A stretch of DNA of 64,000 nt, from NCBI GenBank assembly GCA_020881915.1, contig JAJFPB010000006.1, positions 186,001-250,000 on the forward strand. Reading direction: 5' to 3'. Made by a program: the position numbers and the translations under genes. Each line of letters opens with the position of its first letter. Position 1 is the first letter of the stretch. The notes beneath the pieces are model-generated. The model ran no database searches. It was not told where the DNA came from and saw nothing but the letters and a program-made list of their open reading frames with translations. This DNA is from Paramyrothecium sp. XJ0827 (taxonomy: Eukaryota > Ascomycota > Sordariomycetes > Hypocreales > Stachybotryaceae). Shown piece by piece: positions 47,943 to 58,722 of the stretch.

Positions 47943-48362
47943 TTAAAAGACTTTCGACTCGCCAATACGAGCATTGGGAAGCAGGCGGTCATCGAGAAGA
48001 GCCAAGACGTCCCTACACACTTTCTCTAATTCGTTTTTAATCTTGCGGTGATATCCATGAAGAGTGACACTAAATTCGTCACTAGCCAACTGCTCTCTTT
48101 CTTTCACTATCGATACAATTTTTCGCCAACTAGAACGGCGGCTATCAGTTATATTCTTATAAGCAATAGCAAGAAGTTTCCGCTCTTCGACATTCAGGTC
48201 AGCCCTTATTTCGATTATCCGCATTAGATGTGGGACTATATCTTCGTAACGCTCAGTCTCCATGCAAAGATGGGCGAGGAAAACATGCCTTAACAGCATG
48301 AAGTTAGTGGCGCGATTTTGGAAGCCGATATTGTGGGTGTCGACAAACTTTTCACGGTCCAT
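47943..48362 (-). pseudogene. 14-3-3 protein, N-terminal half
   Basis: From ATG 48362 the 139 residues cover helices 1 to about 6 of a 14-3-3 protein: CMETERYEDIVPHLMRIIE, then ERKLLAIAYKNITDSRRSSW (the family signature) and ELEKVCRDVLALLDDRLLP. It ends at GESKVF, where the normal protein continues with YYKMKGDY. The frame stops 13 bp from the pogo element. Without the C-terminal half the phosphopeptide groove is incomplete. The sequence is divergent from housekeeping 14-3-3s, so it is probably a decayed paralogue, though a truncated expressed protein is possible. Confidence 0.85.
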
Positions 48363-49926
48363 TGTTCACCAACTTGTTGCATGGGACTCGGGATAAATTT
48401 GCAAGTCTAGACAACAAATCTGATCATGCAGACAAATTCTGAATGAGCGAAGACACTGATGGCGCTGGAACACAAACTAATCTGGCAGCAGTAAAACATA
48501 GTCATCTTGCGATGTGTGTCGCGTCTTGTTTAAGAGGACACCATACTACTCTCGAAGACATGTGTCATTGGAATGTTGCACCGGTATGAACCACGAAAAC
48601 GATATTTAGAGCTAGCTTATCACATGACACAAGCCACCACATTCCTGAGCCGGATTTTTTCTCAAATTCCATTCCCTCCCAATTTCAGATTGATTTGTTT
48701 CAAGCTCTACTAGCTTGCAGCCCGGACCAATGGCAAAGCTGTGAAATACTTGCCTTGCCCGTCGCATACACAATCGTATTAAACTCGGGGTATGCAGTGG
48801 CATTCCCGTTTCGGTCACATCTTCAGCGTGGAAAAGCCATGGGCAAGATCTCGACCGAAACCAAGTTTTCGTTGTCTCTGGTGCCCACCCCTCAAGACTT
48901 GAAAAAATTTTATGCGTCTCAAAATCATAACTTGAAGTTCGCACTCTCACCCAATGGAAAAATACATTAAGTCCGTAGTAGCTGGCTGGCCATTTAAGTT
49001 TCTTGCCTTTTTTTTCTATGGCACTTAGCTCGCCAAGGGGGAGTCTCCAGGGCTAAGACAATAACCAATGACCAGAATCCGGTCTAGACTGTCTGAATAA
49101 GGGTGTGCTGAAACAACAAGCGCATAGCATTCCGTACCCTTCGATCTCATCCAAATTCGGGAGCTCAGGTCGGTACAGCTGATAAGACTCCTGTGCAATG
49201 ATCTGAAATGCTCAGCTTCACCCGAAGCGGTTCAAGCTGACACTGTCACATCGGCCCTCGCCTCGTAGTACCCCTCGTATCCCGATCTTGTACCCAGCGG
49301 GCGGTAGTGGCCCAGTCCGAAGTGGCCCGATGGGCTCTCAACGTTGCGCTGCTCCACCACTTCCTTAGCCTTGGCCTTGTCACCGCCACCCACGACGCCC
49401 GTCTACGCACTCGTAGCGGAGAGGAACTGAGGCATGGTCAAGCTTGCACTTCTTCTGCGGTTGCGTGTCGACAGTCCAGGACTCGCTCAGTCTTAGGCGC
49501 TTCGTGCGATTCATCGGTGAAAAGAGACGGTCGTGTCGCCCGTCAAAATGGGTTGAAGAGGGTCGGCGCTATATAGTACCTTCATTTCGCTAGCTTGAAT
49601 AAGGTGAAAGTCTTCATTAGGTGGAGGCAACGATGATTTCAAGTTAAGGTGGTGCCCTTCCTTGAGGCATTCGTTTTGGGGCTACCCTCGGTCAGATCCG
49701 TATCTTCGTCACAGCAGCCCTTCTATATGATCGCATTTGTGTACCATTCCATTCTGCAAATACTGTGATTTATGTCTCCGTGATTGCGTGCGCTCTATTA
49801 CTTCTCGTGGATGGCCATTTCCTTTGGCGTACAAGTCGGTCAGACCATCTGGTGGGAGTGACAGTCCGTAACCACAATGGCCGTTCGTGTAATACGCCTC
49901 TGCTAACATCGGAGCTCCTAGCGGCG
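48363..49926. other. No supported gene
   Basis: Scattered short frames on both strands with no recognisable domain. Confidence 0.35.
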
Positions 49927-50427
49927 CTAGCCCCGGCGTCTGACATCGAGATCCCGGCTATGAAGTCCCATAAACATTTTACGACGGCATAATGTGAGCT
50001 TTGGGCCATTGGACAGCGGGTGCACGCTCTCACACCCGCTGGTCTTCCCAATGTGGCCAAGACGCACGGAATGATCTCGCAGCATCTGGAGAACCTTCTT
50101 GGAGAACCTTCCGGCAATGCGCAGTGTGCTCGTCTTGAGAGGCAGAGAAGACGAGAATAACGTTGTTGACCGAAAGGCAGAACGTCTGATCCACATCCGG
50201 GGCGGCCTCGAACGCGCTTGGTGCGAGTGCCGGGTTCCCAGACGAGTGAATATTGTAGCATCTCGCACCTTGTCGAAAGCTGTTGGAAGGGCTGGTGACC
50301 ATACGGCAACATTTGTGTCAATAACGTTCAATATAAAACCATTTGGACAATGGGGGCCAGGCGTGGCTGATGCCATCGCGGCCGGCCAAAGGCTGCGCAA
50401 CGCCCAGGTTGGACGTGTTTTGTGCAT
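49927..50427 (-). pseudogene. Ty3/gypsy reverse transcriptase relic
   Basis: Across two frames I see sequence like the gypsy RT core: RDATIFTRLG (usually followed by a catalytic Asp) near 50260, and SVNNVILVFSASQDEHTAHC near 50150, corresponding to the YLDDILVFS..EEH block. Both catalytic Asp residues appear as Asn, and the frames are broken. LTRs, protease and integrase were not found. Confidence 0.5.
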
Positions 50428-50434
50428 GTGTTAG

Positions 50435-52226
50435 GCAAATATATGTAGATCAGAGCCACTTTCTTAACAGCAGCGTGCCAAGAAAGCGTGATTACAAAGT
50501 ATTGCGAAGCAGATCAACTTTTTTCGCGGAGCATAGCTCTAGGGTAAGCTTAGATAGATGGAGTTTATTACGCCTGGGAGAACGAATCTCATAGGGCCAG
50601 TAGGTACGCTAAGCTATTTACGATTCCTCCGCATTGATCCGGTCTACACAAAGGAAAGCCCCACTTCTCTTCTTAAATCTTTTCCGTTCAAGCCTCGCTT
50701 AGGGTAAGCTTGGTAGCGCGTATGTGTACGGCACAGCCGCCACACATAGATTAATGACGCAACACTACAGTTGCCTAATCTGAATACAGCCCCGCGCGCA
50801 TCTTCCCACCCCACAGCCTGCCGCATCAGGTTTGCTTCCACCCTGCTCCATGCTCCTGCAGGATCTTCTGTCAACTGTTAGCCTTGTTTTCTGCTCAAGC
50901 ACCAGATCCTCCTGATTAAATACAAGGAATATCAGCGCTGGACATACCAAGGAGGCTGATCTGTAGTCTGAAACCGTCAGAACTATGCTTAAAAGGCTCG
51001 ATGTGCCGCCACCCTTACTAGCTTAGGCTGTCTGGTCTCCTGCATGCGCAATAGACAGTTACAGACTGGATTAATCTTCATACGGCTTGGATTGTCCTCA
51101 CTGGAGTTCAACTCGATATCATTCAAAAGTTCCTTCAAATATGCCCAACAAACAGTGTATCTTGTCGTCGGGCCCCTTCACTATCCGCCAATCTTTCAAC
51201 TGATCAATGTCGATCAGGCGCTGCATGACAATGTTCAAACTGACGTCACTGGAATGCGTCGTGACGTTATTCTTCACCGCTTCAAACGAGGCGCCGTTAA
51301 CGAACCGGCACCAGCTATCTTCACTATCGATGCTCAGCAAAAAGTCATAAAAACAGGAAGAGGGGATAAATGGCGCGCAGGAGCTCCCACAGCAAAGCTC
51401 ACGCCATGATAACATCAAGTGCCCTGTCCGCAGTTAGTGACGTCCGTCTGGCGGTGCGTTTTTCCTAGTTTGTCGACACTGGGCCCCCCCCGTAAGACAC
51501 CTAAATTATGGGGACTTCGCTGCCTACAGCTACCCACAATACCCGGCTAGATTGCTGAGGCGTGTGGCCACTAATGGCAATCTTGGAAGACAGGGATGAG
51601 CATCATTATTGGTCGGTGCGGTTGTCGTTCCTAAAAGAGGCGACCTATTGGAACAATTGTAAAGCATGACGTCAACCTAGACCTGAACGGTTCACAAAGC
51701 TATCGAGGCCAGCAACTAGGTTTCCATCTCCGACCAATATCTTTTCTGGCCTTTGATTATGGAGCCCTGCGCATGCAGGTGCTGCCCAATGCGCGGTTAA
51801 GCTCGTGGGGGCAGCAGACATAGAGCAGACCCCGGTTTGTGTCTAGTAAGCAGGGGTACGGGCAGTTGGTTGCCACTCGAGGCGGACAAGGCAGCCCCCC
51901 TTCCCTAAGGACCACAATCTCTTTCATATTCTAGCCTTGAACATTTTATAAACTTATCATGATCCTTTGAGGTTCAATGAATCGCTCAGTTCATCCTCAG
52001 ACTTTATAACGTTCTATGCATAAAACTCTGTCACTATGGTATCATCAACCATTCCAACTCATGAGGAAGTTATGGCGAATGAGGCGCTGAGATTTCATCC
52101 GGTCACCTGTCTCTCCGTCATAAAATCCAGTGATGCTATTGAAGGTAGCACCTGCAATAGCATCACTGGATTTTTGGAAGCCCAGGCAAACTCTATCAGT
52201 CATACAGACTCTACCAATCAACCGGA
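50435..52226. other. Mostly decayed sequence; possible HET-like fragment
   Basis: The minus strand at about 51418-51119 has LKDWRIVKGPDDKIHCLLGI, faintly like the PRDKIYGLLGI motif of HET-domain proteins; this is a weak match and the rest is unrecognised. A run of Cs lies near 51484. Confidence 0.25.
52122..52174. repeat. Perfect inverted repeat, 20-bp arms
   Basis: AAAATCCAGTGATGCTATTG (52122-52141) is the exact inverse of 52155-52174, with a 13-base loop. It may form a stable hairpin. Confidence 0.95.
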
Positions 52227-52513
52227 GTGCTCAATGATAGGGGGATCGCAATATCCTCGATCAATGCAACTCGCCCGTTAGCATTTATATGGGAGCCGGT
52301 TAACACTAGGGCAGCTCATTCTGCCCATCGTCAAGTACATAACCATTATCACACAAAAAAGGTAAGTTCATTTATGGCCTTATTCTCACTATTTCATGAA
52401 GCAATGATCTCACATTGTTGATATAGGTTAAATGCAGCGGTGAGGCGACTGGTTGTGTGCATTGTAGAAAGGCTGGACAGGAATGCTTGTATTCTCACAG
52501 ATCCCGACGCTGA
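52227..52513 (+). pseudogene. Zn2Cys6 finger relic
   Basis: An exon ending at 52361 in HTKK joins through a 65-nt intron (GTAAGT..ATATAG) to an exon from 52427 reading VKCSGEATGCVHCRKAGQEC, the second half of a fungal Zn2Cys6 cluster with four of the six cysteines. The first two cysteines are absent (Tyr and His stand in the expected area), and the frame stops 15 codons on at 52513. It cannot make a working finger. Confidence 0.6.
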
Positions 52514-52970
52514 AGCCGCCGTCCGCCGCAATCCTCTGGAAAGAAAGCTCAATACTGATGAAGAACTGCGCGGGATTTCCTCCCCTACGCAGATAAGAAT
52601 GACTGAGAATCCTGATTATTGAGCGCTTATGGCTAGCTCATCACAACCACTTGATGCTGCACAGGCTACATCTGAGTTCGAGGATGGAATTTTCGTTTGG
52701 CAACTCCACGAGCTTAGTCATTAATCCTGAACTTAGACTGTTTCACAATTTCAGTCGCTATTGCTCATGCTACAGACGATAGCGGGATGAGATGATAACC
52801 AATAGGCCTGTAACACAGCGGGTTAAAGGGCAGCAAATCAATGCATTTCCAAGCACAGAAAGTGGCTTTCATTCCCTTGACTTGGGCCCGAAAGCCTTTC
52901 TTGTTTCTCTTCCGAGAGAACATACAGCGCTATCACGATTGAACTGAATTGAGTGATCAACCCAAGCTAT

Positions 52971-53743
52971 CTAAGCTTGTTTCTCATGTTTGGCTCTCCT
53001 ACGTGACGTTAATTTGTTGACCCTGTCCATATCGATCTCTTTTGCCTCCAGCAACATGTGTGTCACGAAAACACTTTCAAAATCTCCCGGAACCTGAATA
53101 ACCACTTTCTCTCTGTTGGTGAACCCGAACTTTGTAAAGAGAGCCGCACCGGCAGGCGATGTAAGAACCGCAACTGAGCGTCCCATTTCCCATGCCTTCT
53201 GAAGACCCATTGCTAAATGTATGGAACCAGGACCCTATCTCTTATATTTTGACAGTGTCCCAAGGATCTGCAGACGAATTATATCCCTATCAAACTGCTC
53301 CTCCACGGCGTGGCTGGTGATGTTCCGGAAGGCTTCTGCCCGCGCTGAGTTCCAGTCTCGGCTTGTAGATGGGACGGCCGATGGCGAAGCAGTGTTGCGA
53401 ACTTGACTGGGGGGACCGGAACCTGACTGGGTCAGGAGGCGTATGGTGTGTGCAATGAGACATATATACCTGGTTGGGATGCTATTTGCCAGACGGAGAA
53501 TGAAATCGGTTCTGGGACTGAATGCTCTCCAGAAAGCTCCTCAATAATATACACAAAATAATCCTCGCTGAAAAATCGCTTCCGACTCTTCTTGGTGTAT
53601 GAGAAATGGTCGTCAGGGGTTTCGTCGCGGTTAGGGTACCTCTAGTTCTATTGAGGATCTCCGGGCATACTACCAATCCCAAGCCTGATAATTTCTTCTA
53701 AGTCACTGAGTTCTGCCCGGCGGATTGTCTTGTATGGTTCCAT
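52971..53743 (-). pseudogene. GNAT N-acetyltransferase with three nonsense codons
   Basis: Exons 53743-53470 and 53422-52971 (47-nt intron, GTATAT..TCAG) give 241 codons in one frame. The start MEPYKTIRRAELSDLEEI and the core AMGLQKAWEMGRSVAVLTSP then GAALFTKFGF are typical of fungal GNAT acetyltransferases. Three in-frame TAG codons interrupt it: at 53648-53650 and 53642-53644 (between DPQ and RYPN, where Trp or aromatic residues usually stand) and at 53235-53237 (KYKR*G, where Gln is usual). All are one transition from TGG or CAG. There are no frameshifts, so inactivation looks recent and of the C-to-T/G-to-A type. Confidence 0.85.
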
Positions 53744-55179
53744 GGTGGATTGATATTTTGGTGGAGGTGGTGCTGGGAACGTAGGGAGCCATCTTCAGTT
53801 ATAACTCAACATTGGGGAAATATTTGTGCCTAACATATAGATGCCTGAAATTCTCTAATCAAGCTTGTCAGTAACCAATAAGCCTAGATTATTGAAGCCT
53901 TTCTGATGTCCTGCAGCCCCTTTAGTACGCCTCTAATTTAAGATCAGGTTGGCGCAACAATAATGTGCGAAGGGAGCACTACTATGAGGTCATAAAGCGC
54001 CACGGCGATAGGTGGGAATCACAATCCAGACATAACATTAATAGTGTACCAGAGCGATGGGTCCTAGAATTGATACACTATGAATAAAGATATCCTTACA
54101 TGACTGTCGAATTCCAGCGTTGAGCTCACCTCACTAACTGCTGTAGCTGCGGTTTGGAGATCCCACATCTGTTTGACGTTGGCTGGAGGTACGGGCTGTG
54201 GGCACAAGCGGCTCCAAGCCACTACCGCCATCCGCCGTCCCAGCCACCTTCCATGCCGAACACTGTCGTTTTGCAGGATGAGTAGAGGCTGTTTCAGGTG
54301 CTGGCCTCTTTTCGCCCTGGGTACAATGCTGATTGAGAGTCGCTGTACCACGACTCCGCAACACCTTCCAGCTCACATAGGCCCCGTGCAAATAAGCATA
54401 GCATATCATAGCGGCTAAGGGTATTAGTATGGTGCTGCTGTACAGAGACGGTGAAATTTACGGGCAGAAAGGCTTCCAGCCCTGATGATAAAAAACACCA
54501 GACATAGGGCGGATGGCATGACAGCCATTCTTTATACAGGATTTGTTTACGCTTCTATTGGCTTGAAACATGATTAGTCTTGCCCTATGCTGGAGAATTT
54601 TTCATTATTTCATACATTGATTGGCTAGAATAATTGCATATCTCGACAACAGGAAACGGACCACATCTTTAATGAACAGACCAAAAATCAAAATAAAGCC
54701 ATTGAATGCACCTATAAGCTGAGAACTATAGCTATCTAAGTGGCTCTGTCAACAGAGCAACAACTTAGTTGCCCCAAAAATCCGATTCGTTATCAGCATG
54801 TGCTTATAATGTCCAGAAGTAGACTCTGCGTTGAACCCGAAAGTACTTGAGTCTGGACGATTGTTATTTGCGGCACTGCTGTCCGCTATAGCAATATTAA
54901 CACCGCTAGGGCATAGCAGCCCACCTCTTCATCATCTTCATACTCCAAGTCGGCTTCATCTTCAATACCCAGTACCTCCTGGCCTCTGAGATACCAGGTA
55001 TAGTCAGATTGCGGTCTGGGGACTGATCACTACTGTATTTCTGAGTCTCAGGTAACGCCATGTTGTCGACAAAAGGGTTATGACAGTTGAGGATCTTCAA
55101 GAAGCACTGGGGGCTTAGAAAATGCTTGAGGACCTGAGACTCCTTGACAGTAGTTCCGGCTTGTTGATATTGGCAGTAT
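53744..55179. other. No confirmed gene
   Basis: Minus strand 55060-54900 contains an acidic reading (RGQEVLGIEDEADLEYEDDE) that may be part of a decayed gene. Nothing else recognised. Confidence 0.3.
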
Positions 55180-56680
55180 CATTGGGGTTGATGAAGGTAT
55201 TGTCGGCTTCAAAGGACGGTCTCGTCATAAGATAACTATCAAGACCAAACCAACGCCTACAGTGCTCAAGGTCTGGATCCTAGCTGCTCGTGGCTATCTC
55301 ATTTGCTGGTATTGGCACCAGCCGGGTCCTAAATACGGACCTGTTGGTGTTGAAGCCGATATTCAAGCTGTATTCAAACAGTTATCAGGAAAACCCTCAA
55401 AGCAGCCCTCAAAACAGCTCTCAAGCAGCAAGGTCCGGTCAAACAACAAGCCCTCAGACAAGCCCTCAGACAAGCCCTCAGACAAGCCCTCAGATAAGCC
55501 CTCAGATAAGCCCTCAGATAAGCAGCTTGAAGAGAGTCAGCTCTCTGGGGCCTCGTCGGACGGGGCCCCGTCTGACATGCCGTCTGACCCTGAAGAGGGC
55601 TCAAATATCAAGCCCTTCGACGAACCGTCAGACGAGCTAGCAGATAAGCTATTGAGCGACCTTCCGATCAAACTGCCGCCGTTGAATCCTACCCAAGCTG
55701 TCGTTGTTGCCCTAGTATCTAAGCTGCCTCCTGATACATATCATGTCATCCTTGACAACCTTTCATCATCGCCTGACCTATTCAGGGCTCTCAGGATCAT
55801 TGGGACCGGGGCCACCGGCACATGCCGTACGAACTGTGGGCTCTATCGTCGTCTTGTAATAGCAAAGGAAGACGATAGGAAGGGATGGCGGCTGTGGCCT
55901 TTGGGCCAATTGGAGGCTTGGGCCACGCCGGATAATAAGGTCAGTAGCATAGCTATTTTGAAGGTCCGTAATGAATTTCCCTACTAATCGATAGGTATCT
56001 AAGTCTACCAGATCGCATGGAAAGACAACGCCCTAGTGTTGTTTTTCACTACAGTTTACCAGGGTCATAAGCCCACAGTACGGCTACGACGGCGGCCCAA
56101 TTCAACGCAGCCGTACAGTCGTTCTATCCTACGATTAGCTATGCCTGCTATAGCTGCTGATTATAATAATTTCATGAACGCCGTTGATATTGGTGATCAA
56201 CATCGAGCTTACAACGAAAATGGCCGGCATCGTCAGCGTAGGGGTCCGGGCCGGGTATTGACCTGGAACTTCCTCCTATCAACAGCCCTTTCAAATAGCT
56301 ATATCTGATAGAAAAAAAGGGAAGCCGGCTTGGAAGCCGGATAGCTCTCAGAGCCGCTGGCAACAGTCCCTGATTGATGATATCAAAACATACGGCAAGA
56401 CAGGCTCTTTGAAGAGAAAGAACTGTCCTGGAGACGTCTTTACGCCCTATAACCAACATGTCGGCGATGAAAGAGGACAATCCGAGTGTCTTGCCTGCAA
56501 GTGCGTTCAAATCGGCTCAATACAACGCCCTAAGAGTCGGGCCCCCTTAGAAAATGCTGACCCGAATAGCCTCAGTAGCAGGGCCGGACCTCCACAGGGC
56601 TCCAAGCGGAAGAGGGGTACGTGGACATGTATCATCAGCCAATTCGGCATTGATAGAAGGTCACTAGCTTTTACTCGATT
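55180..56680 (+). pseudogene. piggyBac-like transposase relic
   Basis: Blocks in order: KTKPTPTVLKVWILAARGYL then WHQPGPKYGPVGV; a long charged insert with PSDK repeats; VSKLPPDTYHVILDNLSSSP (with the catalytic Asp) and GTGATGTCRTNCGLYRRLV; then, after a break at 55985-56036, FTTVYQGHKPTVRLRRRP, YNNFMNAVDIGDQHRAYNEN and LLSTALSNSYI; and finally a C-terminal Cys-rich piece (ERGQSECLACKCV). These match fungal DDE_Tnp_1_7 transposases. Stops and frame changes near 55986 and 56308 break it. TTAA-flanked ends were not identified. Confidence 0.85.
55448..55519 (+). repeat. 12-bp coding tandem repeat (PSDK)6
   Basis: Six head-to-tail units of AAGCCCTCAGAC/T in the transposase frame. The last three differ from the first three by one T, showing stepwise growth. 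Confidence 0.95.
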
Positions 56681-56803
56681 TTAATTGGATGAGAAATGCG
56701 TACGATACCTCTTACATGGCTATCAGCACTCAAAGAGATTCCAATTTTATACCGATTATAAGTGATATTTGAAAGTAATTATGTTAGTTCATTAAATGAG
56801 ATA

Positions 56804-58654
56804 GCGTACATGTATAGCGAGCCGCCCAAACAAGCGAGCCGCCCAAAAATCCCTCAACCTACATCATTACCAAAAGATCAAATGATTCACCACAATTAAG
56901 GATGTCAAGCCCTCAAAACGAAGCTAATATAATTCTTGCTCTTCAGGCCCTTCAAAATAACCAAGCATTAAGCATCCGACGCGCCGCAAAGATCTACAAT
57001 ATCTCATGGGAGACCCTTCGTGATAGGAAGAACGGGATTCGATCACGACGCGATACTATGGCTAATTCACGTAAACTATCTGATCTTGAGGAACAGACGA
57101 TAGTTAAATATATCCTTGACCTAGATACGCGAGGGTTTTCCCCCCGGCTCTGTGGTGTTGAAGATATGGCCAATCAACTGCTTGCTGATCGCGATATGCC
57201 TCCTGTTGGAACGCGCTGGGCTTCAAACTTCGTCAGGCGGCAACCACAGCTCACGACGCGTTTCTTTCGCAGATATGACTATCAGAGAGCTAAATGCGAA
57301 GATCCAGTCGCAATAAACGCGTGGTTCTCGCTTATAGAGAACACAGTCGCGAAGTACGGCATAAGATCAAATGAATGGTACAACTTTGATGAGACAGGCT
57401 TTATGATGGGCGTTATTGCAAGCGGCATGGTTATTACAGGCGCAGAGAGGCGTGCAAACCCTAGAAAGGTTCAGCCGGGAAACCGTGAATGGGTTACTGC
57501 GATTGAATCGGTTAATGCTGAAGGGTGGGCACTGCCGCCGTTCATCATCGTTGCAGGCCAATATCACCTCTCTAGTTGGTATCGCGAAAGCAACCTCCCG
57601 GGCGATTGGGCTATTGCAACCACCAAGAATGGTTGGACCGATAACGAGACGGGCCTTGAGTGGCTAAAGCACTTCAATCGGCATACAATTAAAAGATCAA
57701 ATGGTGCCTATCGTCTTCTGATCCTTGACGGGCATGAAAGCCACCACTCGGTGGCTTTTGAGGATTTCTGCAAGGACAACAAGATTATTACACTCTGTAT
57801 GCCGCCTCATTCATCTCATCTACTTCAGCCTCTTGATGTGGGCTGCTTTGGGCCGCTCAAGAAGGCATATGGTCGAGAGATAGTCAGATAGAGCATTTGA
57901 TCAAATGCTCTATAACACACATTTCCAAGACCGAGTTCTTTCCTGCCTTCTACACCGCACACCAAGCCAGCTTAACCAAATCGAATATTCAGGGAGGTTT
58001 TAAGGGCGCCGGACTTACTTCTTTGGATGCAGACCATGTGATCTCAAAGCTTGATATTCGGTTACGAAATCCAACGCCTGCTATCGATGAGCCACAGCTT
58101 CCTGCCCCTTGGACCTCGAGAACCCCAAAGACAGTTAGGGAAACTCAATCTCAATCAGAATATCTCAAAAGACGAATCAGAAGACATAAAAGCAGCTCCC
58201 CAGCATCAATAATTGATGCTTTGAATTCATTTTCTAAGAGTTTACTTGCAAATCAGCATAAGATGGCTTTACTAGAGGCTGAGGTCCGGGATCTTCGAGA
58301 GGCAAATGAGATACCAAGCCGGCGCCGCAGAGAAAAGAAGAAACGCCTACGCAATGGAGGGACAATGACTGTAGAGGAAGGCCAAGCATCAATTGATCAA
58401 ACGGATGTGAATATGCAGATAGCGGCCGAATCATCGAGGAGAGGTGGTCAAGGAAGGTCAGCGCAACCGAGGGAAAGGCGCTGTGGTGTATGCAGCAAGC
58501 CCGGGCATAATGCAAGAACATGTAAGGCAGATATTCCAGCTTCTGGAGATGAGTGTAGCGATTAGTTCTAAATGATCAGATGGTCTGTTGTGTTTTTATT
58601 GAAGTTCCGGTCTTGAGGGTTGAGGTTTTTGGGCGGCTCGCTATACATGTACGT
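56804..58654 (+). mobile_element. pogo/Fot1-like transposon, copy 2
   Basis: The ends (GCGTACATGTATAGCGAGCC.. and ..GGCTCGCTATACATGTACGT) are inverted, with TA on each side (56802-56803, 58655-58656). The left end has two GCGAGCCGCCC units, the right end only one. The terminal repeats differ from copy 1 in the GAGCCGCCC/GAGTGGCCC block, although the interior is closely related. Confidence 0.93.
56902..58565 (+). pseudogene. pogo-like transposase, copy 2, 8-bp insertion
   Basis: It has the same domain order as copy 1: psq HTH, CENP-B-like HTH, DDE core (YNFDETGFMMGV, LILDGHESHHS) and CCHC knuckle (CGVCSKPGHNARTC). Here the frame is intact through the C-run that breaks copy 1. It breaks at 57880-57895, where about 8 extra bases create GAGATAGTCAGATAGAGC and a stop; the second frame (57897-58565) supplies the rest. 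Confidence 0.92.
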
Positions 58655-58722
58655 TATCCTTTATTTTTTTTAATTTTTTTATACACACTTCTCCTTCTAA
58701 GAACCTTAAGCATAACGCAAGC

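Noticed and set aside
51119..51418. HET-domain gene
   Set aside because: Only one weak motif; the rest of the frame does not match, so it is noted but not called.
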